Source: Bryopsis sp. KO-2023 (Eukaryota; Chlorophyta; Ulvophyceae; Bryopsidales; Bryopsidaceae). From it: a stretch of 64,000 bases of DNA. The DNA lies in assembly GCA_030272585.1 (NCBI GenBank), contig BSYQ01000013.1, forward strand, positions 372,001 through 436,000. The letters are read 5' to 3'. Both the position numbers and the translations under genes were made by a program. Below, piece after piece: positions 32,414 to 43,764 of this stretch; positions within the stretch are counted from its first letter, which is position 1; every line of letters starts with the position of its first letter. The notes beneath the pieces were generated by a model. That model was given only the letters and a program-made list of their open reading frames with translations. It was not told where the DNA came from and did no database searches.

Positions 32414-33126
32414 TTTTTTTATTTATTTATTTTATTATTTTTTTTTTTGGGGGGGGGTGGACTGTGTGAAGCATTCTTTTCTTCTTTTTCGAAAAAAAAA
32501 AACGTTGATGAACAGCATGGATGTGAAATTTTTGTTACTGTGTTTTCAGTGAAACTTCTGGAGCCAGGGCAGTCGCTCATTCTCAAAACCAAGGTGAAAA
32601 AAATTGTATTATCCTCATGTGTTATTTTTGATCTTCTTTTTTTGGGTCAAGGATGTGGTCAATTCTCAAGATTGTTTTTTTAAAACGACCTCCCCTAAAA
32701 AAAAAGATAAATGGGAAAGGAAAAGGAGGAAATATATCAACCTGCATGTGTTGTCATTAAATCATTAGCTGTCTGAATGGGAAAAAAAAGAAGATTGTGA
32801 ATCCACAGGGGGGTGCTTTTCGCTCCACTCCAATATTGAAAACCTCGTGCTTTTTTTTCTCCTGGATGCATTTTGCATAACAAAATTTTTATGCGTTTGT
32901 TGCTTTCGTTGACTTCCAATCGATAAATTCATTATTTTCGCTTTTTTTTTTTTGCACCTGCATTTGTCATATATATTTTCTTAAGCATATTTTTGTGGAT
33001 GCATGCCAACAGGTGGACCCCTCTGTCATTGGGGGCCTTGTGATCGAGCTGGGAGACAAGCACATCGATTTGTCAGTCTCCAGGCGATTGAGAGACATCG
33101 AAAAATTGCTGTCTGAGGCAGTTTAG
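29883..33126 (+). CDS. OSCP: mitochondrial F1Fo-ATP synthase OSCP (delta/ATP5) subunit
   Basis: This is the peripheral-stalk subunit linking F1 to Fo in the inner mitochondrial membrane. Eight exons (29883-29939, 30047-30091, 30572-30676, 31277-31415, 31779-31891, 32170-32212, 32550-32593 and 33013-33126) total 219 residues, close to the usual mitochondrial length. The N-terminus (MLRRAAVQLGRVASKEVSQ) is a basic mitochondrial presequence. Family blocks are GKYASALWVAA, FMMDPC, LTDLQ..TTNFF and GRMKEAFKTYDTFV. The C-terminal signature is VDPSVIGGLVIELGDKHIDL followed by SVSRRLRDIE, the ATP synthase delta pattern. All junction phases agree. Absence of a longer bipartite leader argues for the mitochondrial rather than the plastid delta paralogue. 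Exon 1 could use a different donor. Confidence 0.92.
31913..32076. mobile_element. 164-bp foldback element inside an OSCP intron
   Basis: The arms begin TTTATTTATTGTCATGCACC and are followed by CTTT(C/T)A, a C run and an A run. The right end is the reverse complement, including a T run then G run. Arms of about 50 bp surround an AT-rich core. The shape is that of a MITE. It accounts for the C/A and T/G homopolymer pair in this intron. Confidence 0.75.
32362..32440. repeat. (ATTT)n microsatellite
   Basis: About fifteen TTTA units ending in a T10 run followed directly by a G9 run, in the sixth OSCP intron. Confidence 0.9.
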
Positions 33127-34619
33127 TAAAAGTTCAACAGGGACACTGCAAGAACAGGAAGGAAAAAAAAAAACGTACAGTCATCGGCCAGAATCCCGCT
33201 GTTGCTGAAAATTCACCGTGGGTGGCATCTGTACCTGTTTTGAGCCCGTCTGATGAATTGAATTAACACGATTTCGGCTAAATTTCGAGAGGGCTGTGTG
33301 GTGTGTGTGTGTGTGTGCATGTGTGTCCCCAGATCTGAAAAAGTTGAAAAATTATGGAAATGGGTGGATAAATCCAGCCCCATGATTAAACAGAAACTCA
33401 GTGCTTCCAGTCCCATACATAGAAACACAAATCATGGAAGACTTGCTAAGATTCTCCATGGTGGTCGGCCACACCATGGAGAAATGGTCGTTTGCGCTCC
33501 AAAAGCTGAAATAGTCTTTTGTTTTTGCAAACTTTTATCTAAGCATGCACAGTCTGTCTGGTTTGTGATGCACGTTCCCAAGATCATGTGTTGCAAATGG
33601 CGCAGCCCCACCATCTTTTTTCATTGCAAGCATTAGTGAAAACCCCCATATTCTTCTTCTTGTTCTCTCTGGTTTAAATTTCATCTGGTTGCGCCAAAGC
33701 TTTTTTTGTTGGAGTTCGATCCTTGCACAAAAAGACCTATGTTAATTCCTCTGATCTACATTACCAGCTATATCACATGCAACTCTAAGCATTCATCTGG
33801 AGAAGGATGGGCAGACTGCACAATCAAGTGGGAAATACAGACAAACAAACAAACAACATTTACATTGTGTAGGAGATGCCGCTACAGAAATACAGAAGAG
33901 GCGGCACCCCATGCGTAAATACGGCAAGTAGTGTCCTCAATCGCATCCAATTGATCTCATTGACTTCAAACAAACAATGACCCATCATTCCCAAGAATCA
34001 ATCAATCAATGATTACATGTTCCCAACAATACTACATACAGTGAAGGGACCCTAGTGGGTTGCACGAGGCTCACTCAGGTTTCGGCAGGTGAGTTTGTTG
34101 ACCACACATGCAATGTTGGGTTCACTGTGAGTTCGGGGTGGAGCTCCCCATGATTCAGCTTCAGAACATGCCGAACTTCGTGACGCCCTGGCCTACTTAT
34201 AGCAGGACTCTTGATTGTCAGAAACCAACCTTACCGCCTTGTCCCTCCGAACGTTGGACTATCCATCGTTCGCAAGCTTGCTTAAGCCTGTGCTTTCCTG
34301 AAGCGGTAAACTGAGTGCAATTCGAAAAAGGGCTGTTTTGGTTATTATTTTAAGCAACCGCACCTAACACCCCCCTCGATTTTTAAAGGCAACAACTTTC
34401 TCTTTCTCTGCATAGGGCCCGCGCTAACTCTTTTTTGAGCGATCCTCTTTGTCGTTTGATTCCATTTCTTTTGACCGGGCTTGACATGGTTTTGCGAGAG
34501 GAACTTTTGGAACGTTTTTCTTTTCAATCTTCTTTATTTGAAGATATTTCACGTTCGTTGAATTTAGCTGAACCGACCTATGCATCTTTGCATTCTTGAT
34601 GGTCTTAGTGTCTTTGTCT

Positions 34620-34684
34620 ATATCCTCCACTTGAGTGGCTCCTCAGGCAACATGTAATAATTGATTGATTGATATCCTCCACTT
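34620..34684 (+). mobile_element. 39-bp truncated non-LTR retroposon end with 13-bp target duplication
   Basis: ATATCCTCCACTT occurs at 34620-34632 and again at 34672-34684. Between them lies a 39-bp insert ending ACATGTAATAATTGATTGAT. The repeated ATTG tail marks the element 3' end, and similar ends lie at 26708-26733, 33998-34020 and 44442-44463 on the minus strand. A long target duplication plus severe 5' truncation fits LINE-type target-primed insertion. Confidence 0.7.
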
Positions 34685-36180
34685 ATAGGTTTGCTGTTGC
34701 GGTTCCGCTGAAATTTGTCGACCCACCCCCCCAAAAAAACAGAAAAACCAAACTGGCGGTTACAGCAGTCGAAAATGAAAATGGTCTATTCGTGTTGATT
34801 TATTTTCCCAGATTGCCACGCTCGCAAATCGGTCAAGCCACGTCGTCAATTAACAGTCGTTAACTGGCCGTCGAGCAACCCAAATACCCGACCGGCTCCC
34901 CACCAAACGCATTGATTTCATTCTTCGTGGGGTTGAGGCCACTGCAGGGACACGAACGAGGAAGGAGAATTGGGGACTAGTGGATTCAAAGGTGAGCCTT
35001 GTCTGCACGGAGACTGACTTTAGCACAGCCAGCCTCCGCGTCCGTGCTGGGCTAGAGCGTGCGTTCACAGACGCTTGCCAGCGTTGACCGTGTCCGGCTC
35101 AGGCCAGGGCTCCGACGATTTGGGTTGCCACCTTTTCTCTCATCCTCGCTGAAGGATCGAGTGCAGCCACATCCGAACGCGAGCTTCTGTTGTGTTTTAT
35201 TTTGGTTTTCGCTGGGGCACTCCCAGTGTTCGTAAACGGGACGGACAGAAACAAAAGCGTGATCACGAATCCAACTCCCCACCACCACCACCACCTTCGA
35301 CGTTTGCTCTTTGCACCGTATCGCGTTATTCTTTCGCGCAGTCACTCCCTTAGCCACGCTTCGAGGCAATTGAGGTGGTTTTTCCCGCGCTGTGTGGCAC
35401 AAGTCGTCGACTATCTGTTTTTGTTTTTTTTTTCCCGGGAGCAATCGAATCACAGTAATGGGATCTCACTAATTATCGACTCAATAATGACTCATTCGTT
35501 CCCGTTGTGCAGCATTTTGGCACTTCGCGACAGAATCGAGCATTCAGAAAATTCGTCGCAGAATCGAGCGATTGTTTATCACCGGCGCTGAAATAGGCTT
35601 TCGTCTTGATAGTAGTGAATTTCCCATTACGCGCGTGAAAGTCTGTGGTGAATCGTTTGGTGTGGGCGGAAAAAGGTCAAGTTCGGATTTTTATAATCTT
35701 TCTGGGCAAAAGCAGCTGAATTTGGATGGAACGCTTTCGCTGGTTGGGGTTTTTCCGGTTCCACATCCCCCAGGCTGCTGAACTACTGCCACTGGAAATC
35801 GACCTTTTCATCCCATGACAGGAAATTGAACCAAAATACACACCACTTAGTATAATCTCTGAAAATTATCAGTGCTGCGATTGATGTTGTTTCATTCAGT
35901 TCCACCATTGAAAATTTATGTTTTTATAGTAAGGCTGAATCAGCAGCCAGTTCACTGTGCAAATAAGTGAACCCCTTCCTGAACCAGAAGGGGTTTTATC
36001 AAACTTATTTCTATTTGTGGTGGGCAAAAAACACAGTTGCAAAACTGTAAATTTGGGAAATTTTTTCCCTTTTTTCTCCCTGTTTTTTTTCTTTCAAACT
36101 CAAATACATCTTGCTTAAGCCTTTGGATATCAGTCTGAATGCAAAAAGGGGATATAAAATGTATGTATATAACTATTTTT

Positions 36181-36253
36181 TATGGCCCATAGCACTCATT
36201 TGCATAGTGGAGGGGTTGCATGAGATTTTCAGCCTTGATGTAATACATTTGAA
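36181..36253 (+). repeat. dispersed repeat, copy 1 of a 75-bp unit
   Basis: It resembles 40700-40770: TATGGCCCATA(G/T)CACTCAT, then GTAGTGGATGGGTTGCATGAG-like and a CATACATTT-like end. A shorter relative follows near 36890-36940. At 40700 the unit directly follows dispersed repeat A, so both may be parts of one larger element. Confidence 0.65.
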
Positions 36254-36626
36254 AGAGTACTGCACCAGCTGATTTAAAATTCAGTATGATCTGATGTGCA
36301 GTGTACTGGATGTACTGCTTATTGTATGTGCTGGCTTTCATTATCTCCTTTTGACAAACAGTTCAGTTAGTCAATATGGTCAGTCTGTTTTCTCTTTAAA
36401 AAAGTTGATAAGAGTTAATAATTCCTTTAGAATTGGGTAAACAAGCTGTCCAATCATCCAGTGGCAGTTTTCTTTTTTTAAAGAAAGGATGCTCCAATAG
36501 ACCTCCCTGTTCGTCACTTTTTGGAAAGGAGTGCAAGTCAGAGTACCCTTTATGGACACTTTCATCTGAAGTGTTTTTGTGACATTTTTGTGGTGATCTT
36601 CTTTGTGCTTTTTTTTTTTAATTTAG

Positions 36627-39036
36627 ATGCGCACTCAAAGAGGACAATGCTATGCAATCGTGAGGAAGACGGTGATTCAGAACGTTGTGGATGGGCTGAC
36701 CGTGAAGGATTGGAATGAACTGGAAGAAATGCTTCGTGACGATATGGCGGCGTCCAGAGTCAAGCACCATGTGGAGACCCAATGTGAACTTAATATCAAA
36801 CAAATACAAGGTGAGTGCTCCTGCAAGTGGAAAAAAAAAAAGAAACGAAATAGGGATCTATCTATCTATCTATCTATCTATCGGTTACACATCACTGATT
36901 TGCACAGTGGATGGGCTACATGGGGTGATTGCCTCACTGCAACAAATTTATTTATCTGTATATAAATTGCCAGGGGTCTCTGCTTGGGGTTGCTTTTGGC
37001 GATATTCTGGTTACTTTCAGCGGTTCACTAGGGTGATATCTTTGCGTTTGATTTCTGTTTGGGTTTTTTCTGTGTTGTATTTTTTTTGGCTTTTCTTTTG
37101 GGATTTACAGGGTGATAAAAGGTTTCGTTAAATTTAGGGGCAGAGGGCTGTTTTGGGGGGTCTGACAGTGCAGCATTTTATCAAAGAGTCGGCTTATAGC
37201 ACATTTCTGTGAGCGGGCTGCACTCGACGTTTTAAAACAAATTTCAATTGAAAATATGCGTAAATTGAAAAGGTCAATATTTGTTTCATGTGGTCGAGGG
37301 ATAGGAAGCCTCACCAAAGCTGTGCCTTTTCAGTCGGAACTTTTTTTTATAGCATTCAATTGATGCATTGCTGGGTAAATTCTCGAAAAATGCATAGTGT
37401 TACTTATAGTTATGGCCTGAGAAAATTTTTGGGTATGTGTGCATATTCTGTTGAGGAACAATGGTGTGGGGTTGATTTTTTTGTCTTTCCTTTCCATTTT
37501 CGCAGACCGTTATATGAAAAATTGTGGAGGAAGGGAAGCCTATGTTGTCGGAATTTGGGCAGATGCAGCGGAGAAAGCAACGATCCGAGAAATTCAGAAA
37601 GAAATTAATGGTAAGCATTTTTTAAATGTAACACTAATCTTTTTATTGTGTTACTTTCTTAAAAAGAAGGAAAAAAAAGGGGGGAAAAAAATGCAGAAGA
37701 AGCATGTAAATAGATCGATGAGTTACCAGCGAGCTGTCCGATTTGTTTTTTTCTGTATTTGTTTCTGTATTTTTTTTGTGTAGTTTTTTTCTGGTGCTTT
37801 TATTTTGGTATTTAATTTTTTTTTAAATTGGAATTTGAATAGGTAATAAATAAATAAATAATAAAATAAATAAATAAATATTTACTTTAACAAAATCTCA
37901 CTAAGATTATAGGTTAGATAACACGTTTTCGACACGTTTTCGCGAGAAGGTTTTCGCGCTCTGAAAATCTTTTGCCTTATACAAGATATTGTAGTATCCT
38001 AAAAGTAAAAAGAGTAGACATATATAAGATGGTTATTTTATATATATATACAAGGTAAAAAATAAAACCAATAAATGGTTTTATAACGAGATGATTTAGC
38101 TAAAACCTTTTCGGAGAAAAATATAGCGTGTTATACAAAAAGCTTTGTAACAACCTTTTTTTTTTCAACTTTTTTTCTCCCCCCACCCCCCCCCCAAAAA
38201 AAAAAAAAATGAAAAAAAAAACCAAGGAAAAAGTGCCTAGCACCCTGAAAGTTATTTAAAAAAGAGGTTGAAGGGAAAAAAAAATGATATGTTTTTATTT
38301 TTAGAATTTTTTTATTTTTAGCTTTTATTTTTGAATTCCCCCTCCCCTTTTATTTTGAGGAGGGGGGGGGGGAGATTGTACTTAATGAGAATCTTCCCCT
38401 TTTTACTTTTTATCGTGAAATCGCATTGGTCGGTGCAAACTCCAAACTGATGCAAACAACCCCTCCTCCTATAATTATTACATCCTAAAACACTGTTTTT
38501 TTTCTTTCTATTCTGGATGAATATAAATGTATCCACCAGTTATTGCAAGAGCAACAGAAATCAATGAAGAAAACATAACATTTTTTTTTTTTTTTAGGAA
38601 ACCCGAGTGTGTCTTTTTCGTTTTTTCTTGCACTCATGTATGTGTGTTTTGATTGTCTTGTGTTTTGATTTGTTGTCGACAGAATTTCGACGAAAGAACC
38701 CATCACGATCTCGATCTGAGTCAATGCCAACCAAGGTCCCCCGATCCAAAGGTGAAAAAAAAATAAAAATAAATTATTCTGTTGGGTGAATGGTTCACTG
38801 AGTACGATATTTTATCGTGTATTCCAGTTTTACAGATTGCATTTGGAAAAAAAACACAACTGAATGTTTGAGAGCGTGCTGTGGTTTTTATAGAAGGTCA
38901 CCACTGACTGACATACACGGCTGTTTTACCTTGGTGTGTGTTTCAATAACAGAGGATCCACCAGCGGGGCCCTCGCAATCTCGAAGAACTTCAATTCCAA
39001 GCAGTGCCCGGCAATCCAAAGGTACAGGGAGTGTTT

Positions 39037-39067
<31 letters not shown>

Positions 39068-42000
39068 CTTTTTTTTTTACAGTAATTTCTCCTGTGTGAT
39101 GATGGTGATGATTAAATTTTTTGTCAACGATTTGGAATGCATCATTACCATGGCAAAACGGTATGTTTCTTCCAGACGATTTGCATCAAGGTTGAAAAAA
39201 TATGCAGGCTCCAAAAACAGGAAAACAGGAAATTTGAATCCAAATTTCATTTCCCCCCTCCATCCCCCCCCCCAAAAAACGAGAGAGAGAGAGAGAGAGA
39301 GAAAAAAAAAGGGGGAAAAAAAGACAGGGAAATCTGGATGGGCTTTCTGAGGGAGTTGTGAAACCCTAGTATGTAAGGGGGTACAACTACTAATTTTAAA
39401 CATATTTCTGCAAGAATTTATGAAGATTTTCATGAGGGGGCCTCTCGAGCGTATGTTTATGTTAAACCCCCAGCATTCAACATGTATGAGTGAAGAAAAA
39501 GAATTAAGCAAGTATGGGCTGCTGACTTCCTTCCTTCCTTCCTTCCCTTTTTTTTTTTTCAGGGGGTTTTGAAGCCTCATGTGGCAGGCCCAAAACTACC
39601 ATGGCTGGTGGAGTGAAAAGAAAAGGATTGTATCACGCCAGAGGTGTGGGGGAATTTGATGATGATGATTTCGTGGACTCGAAAACATCCCGTGGTCTAT
39701 TCGCAGAAACCAAAGATTTTTCAAAGGGGGGTTTTGAAGCCTCATGTGACAGGCCCAAAACTACCATGGCTGGTGGAGTGAAAAGAAAAGGATTGTTACA
39801 CGCCAGAGGTGTGGGGGAATTTGACGATATCGACCACGATTTCGTTGACTCGAAAACATCCCGTGGTCTATTCTCAGGAACCGAAGATTTTTCAAAGGGG
39901 ATACCACACGTTGGGCCACTGTCTGGTGTTGACCGGGGCCTTCGATTATCAACACACAGGAGAGCAGCAGGGACCTCTGTTGCTCGTTCCAGCGATATCA
40001 GGTACGAGGCTTCGTTCAGCTGATGTTTTTTTTTCTTTTTCAGGGGAAAAAAAAGAAGTTAGTCAGCGGCCCATACATGCTTTATTTTTTATTTTATTTT
40101 TTTCCCCGGGTAAAAAGATAAAGAATGAAATGAAAGTATCGATTACCAACAGGGAAAAAGAGCCTTTGGAGTTTGTTGTGAGATATTCGATGGTGAGTAG
40201 TGATCGTTTTTTTTTTTTTCAGGCTTGTTCAAAATGGAGGGGTGAAGAAGGTCAAGAAATCGAGCGGGGCTACACCTGGTGAGTCGAAGTTGTTTCATGA
40301 CTGACCAATCCTCAGAAAATAGAGATATTATAGGATGATGGAGAAAAGCTTGTCAGAGTGAAGTCATTATTGTTTCTTTGGGAACGAAAAAAGCAGGGGG
40401 GGAGGGGGGGGTCGTTTTCACTCTTGAGCGTCCATAAAGTTATCCTGAGATTAAATAAATAAATAAATGAACTAAATTTGCATATTTCCGGGCACCATAA
40501 AATGTTTTCGCAGTTTTCGTTTTCTAGGGCACTTTCTCAAGGGAGTTTTTTTGGTGCAACTTTGGAGGGATTTCTAGAACTGACTATATTGAGCTGGATT
40601 TTTTTCTCAAGTGCTTGGGCTAAATCACCTTGTTGTGGATGGCCTTCGTTGTGCAAGTTTGCGTAATGTAAATTAAGCATTCATTTGTTTCATACATTTA
40701 TGGCCCATATCACTCATCTGCGTAGTGGATGGGTTGCATGAGCGTTCCAGCCTCGATGTCATACATTTAAAAGAAAAAAAAAGATAGATATGAGCACATA
40801 ATAATTATAATAATAATGTCCATGCACACATGTGTCTTTCCATCATTATCGTATCTTCAAACTACCCCCCCCCCAAAAAAAAATAAAAAAAAATAAAATA
40901 AGAATGGAACAGTTTTGAGGGTCTCTAGTGCAGTTAAAATACAAGACGGTTTTCATGATTAGTCACTTTAATTGATTTTTATTTTTTTTTGATCAGCAGG
41001 CACTCTGTCCAAATTTCGAACTTCTGGGAGCTCCAGAGATTCCAGCTCATTTGAAGCCATGCAGGACGAATTATCAAAATCAAAAACGCCGGTAAAAATG
41101 AAGAAAGAAGGGACACCACCGACCACACTATCCACGACAGCAGCCTCGGGAAAACAACAGAAGAAACCAAAAGGAGGTAATTATCTTTTTCCCTTTTTTT
41201 TTTCATCCCCAGGAAAATTTGATATTTTTTCCTTTTCGAAAAAAAAAAAAATTATCCGTCAGAGCCCGTTTAGGAACTTTTTTTTTATATGTATATGGAT
41301 ATTTGAAAATATGAATGAATGTTTAATTTCCATTAGGCAAACTTGCCCAACGAAGGCAGTCCACAACGAGGTGATTTAGCCCTGCCCTTAGTAAAAATCC
41401 AGCCCAATTAAGTCAGCTCTAGAAAACCCTCCACAGTTGCATCTAAAAATATTGTAAACCTAGTAAAAATCCCTTGTGAAAGTGCCTAGCACCTTGGATA
41501 CAAAAATCTGAATAAAAGTCCTTGTTCACGAAACCTGCCATGATCGTTGCGAAAGTAGGAAAAAACCTCAGGGCCAACTGTCCCCATTTATACCGAGAAA
41601 ACCAAATCTGGTATCCAAAAAACCATTGGAAAAAAATAAAGCCACCACTGTCGCCCAAGAATTGGATAAAGTCCCTCAGGGGTCAACTGGCCCAGTAAAT
41701 CCAAGTAGAAAGAAACCAGGAGTGAAAAAAAACTCTCGTTCGAACTACTGCTCGGATTTTGTATATATGTATATATACAGATATTTGGCTGAAGAATGCC
41801 GTCCACTGTGTGAATGAAAAAAAACAATAAACTGAGTTCTGCTTCGACCAGCGTCGAAATTTCACCTCCTTTTTCAAATTTCTGTCCTGAATAGAACAGG
41901 AAGTTTACCCCCCCCCCCCAAAAAAAAAAAAGAAAATCAGAAGAATCCTGCTCACCTTGTACATTATGTTACGAAACTGTATCGGTCACCTGTGGTCTAC

Positions 42001-43764
42001 AGCCTGAAGCAAACAGCCATCTTTCCGAACCAGGGGTTTCGTTCTTCTCTGATCAGCAATCGTTGACTTAATGATTTTTTGACGCCTTTTTTTTGTGTGC
42101 CGTTTCAGTGGTTGGAGGACGTGACAGAAGAGACCATGTCGTTCAGCAAATCGCAATTGTGCATTCCTCGTTTAGTCTACCGAAGGTAAGTTTCAGACAT
42201 TCGAGAAATTTGCTGTTTTGGGGATTATGTGTTTTTTGTTTTTTTTACCCTTCTTTTCTCCTTTGGCTTTCTGTTTCTTTGATTCGATAATCAACAATGC
42301 ACTTTGAACTCCCCGATTTCGGGCTCTATTTATGAATGTTTTCTAATTTTGGTTTTGCACCATCTTTAAACGAAAAATTGTAATTTCAACATGAAATTTC
42401 ATGTCATGAAGGGGAAAAAAAACACTGTTGGTTGTTCATGTGTGTGTGTGACTTTCAGCTGTGCTGGACTTGGTGACTTTGACTCAAGAAAACACTTTTG
42501 TTTGTTTTTTGAAATAGGGTCCCCCAGTGGTCAATTTGTACAAGATCGCTGGACATGGCTTGATATGTAATAAAGCTAACGTGATGGACGTCACTTGCAT
42601 GACTGACGAGCAATACGGGCAATGGTCGGAGAATTTTTACGATTGGGCGGGCGCTGCTGCCTGTAAGGTAAATTAATTGGAAGTGTACTTGACTGATTTT
42701 ATGGCTTTTTTTTCTATTTTAAATATCTGCTTGCTATATATTTGAGAATTGTTTTTTCCTTTCAACCCTTTCATGAGTTCTGGAAGCTCCGCTCTTTTTT
42801 TTAAGAAAAAAAATTGCCACATGTATATTCTTATATACGAGGTTGGTCTGTGTGTGTTGATTCAATTATGACCCTAATTTTTGACACTTTTTTTTTCATA
42901 ATTTCTGGTCAATCAGTCAGCTGAGGAGGTCGAAAACGTCGCATCGTTGTTTATGGGACTTAAAATACACGGCAGACAGGTAATCGATTCTTATTATTTT
43001 TTAAATTTTTTGAAAAACCACATCATCATTGTCTGTGGGCCGCCCCCCCCCCCCCCCCACCAAAAAAAAAAAAAAAAAAAAAAAAAGGAAAGGAAAGGAA
43101 AGAAAGAAATCTGAAAGCTTGACACGCATATGAACAAGAAGAAAAAGAGGAGAGGACAGAATGCAAAATTGAATCAAAAGTTAGAAGAAAATAAGAAGAA
43201 CATATTCGGGGAAAAAAAAACACGAAAAACACTGAGTTGACGATTGTTTTTTGCAGCTGTCAATCTGGAAGGCCAATTGGGAGGCCATAGGTGGCAACGT
43301 TCTGGATGCCCATCCACGGCGACCCTCAGAACAGTTGGTAAGTACTTTTTTCCTTTCCTTTCGTTTTTTTTTTTTATCACACCAAAAAAATGCTTCAGGG
43401 ATATCTTCACCCTATTTTCAAAAAAGACTAAATGGGCCTTGTTTATGGGTTGTTTTTTTTTTCGGTCTGATTGACGATTCGTTGCCTTCCCTGGCCATTA
43501 CGGATACGAATCACTCAGTCGATTTGTACTGGTGTTTTTTTTCTCATATTTTTGCAAATCCGTTCTTTTTTAAACCTGTGCCAGTGTATCTGCTTCCGAT
43601 TTTTCGTCCGGCGATTCTCTCTCATTTTTTAACATGGGCTGTATGTACTGCTTGTTGTATCTAATAGTTTCTGGTTTTTTTTTTTGCCCCAGGATGGCCT
43701 TGATGAACCTTTGGACACACCACCCAACGAGGAGGCCGGTGTAAAAAAAACTCGACAGAGGTAG
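36627..43764 (+). CDS. unrecognised 513-residue protein, 12 exons
   Basis: Exons: 36627-36810, 37506-37610, 38683-38751, 38953-39021, 39563-40001, 40223-40278, 41000-41176, 42109-42185, 42518-42667, 42917-42979, 43257-43337 and 43693-43764. All phases agree, with most early introns in phase 1. Residues 1-96 form a charged helical N-terminal domain containing TVKDWNELEEML and YVVGIWADAAEKA. A long Ser/Lys/Arg-rich, probably disordered middle follows, with repeated segments. Residues 367-490 form a compact C-terminal region with YKIAGHGLICNKANVMDVTC, EQYGQWSENFYDW and LSIWKANWEAIGGNVLDA. I do not recognise either end domain. The ATG directly follows an acceptor, so an upstream untranslated or coding exon is likely. 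A nuclear or chromatin role would fit the basic linker but is speculation. Confidence 0.65.
36860..36883. repeat. (TATC)n microsatellite
   Basis: Six TATC units immediately downstream of the first splice donor of the 513-residue protein gene. Confidence 0.9.
39030..39066. repeat. (AT)n microsatellite
   Basis: A pure AT run in an intron of the 513-residue protein gene. A (GA)n run follows at 39281-39302. Confidence 0.9.
39563..39898 (+). repeat. tandem coding duplication inside exon 5
   Basis: Unit 1 is 39563-39727 (165 bp) and unit 2 is 39728-39898 (171 bp, two extra codons). Each encodes GGFEASC(G/D)RPKTTMAGG, then VKRKGL, HARGVGEFDD, DFVDSKTSRGLF and DFSK. The first unit starts exactly at the splice acceptor, and each unit ends in SK before G, like the neighbouring exons. 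This suggests exon duplication with loss of the intervening intron. Confidence 0.85.
40552..40690 (+). repeat. dispersed repeat family A, copy 2
   Basis: It is homologous to 28985-29122 and, inverted, to 41311-41443. It lies in an intron of the 513-residue protein gene and runs into the second repeat unit at 40700-40770. Confidence 0.7.
41311..41443 (-). repeat. dispersed repeat family A, copy 3 (inverted)
   Basis: Read on the minus strand it aligns with 40552-40690 over GCAACTxTGGAGGG, GAGCTG, GGGCTAAATCACCT and GTTGTGGA-type blocks. It contains a short exon-like segment (41337-41370) that I therefore excluded from the gene. Confidence 0.75.

Larger units (their letters stand above)
33127..36626. 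other. 3.5 kb without a confirmed gene
   Basis: The first part is the OSCP 3' flank with a (TG)n run near 33296-33318. A (TCAA)n-tail retroposon end is at 33998-34020 and a second truncated copy at 34633-34671. Around 34850-35800 the DNA is more GC-rich and may hold 5' untranslated exons or the promoter of the gene starting at 36627. Open frames there, for example 35572-35781, match nothing known. Confidence 0.45.

Noticed and set aside
41337..41370. Exon of the 513-residue protein gene (GKLAQRRQSTTR)
   Set aside because: It lies inside dispersed repeat A, and omitting it lets 41176 join 42109 in the correct phase.
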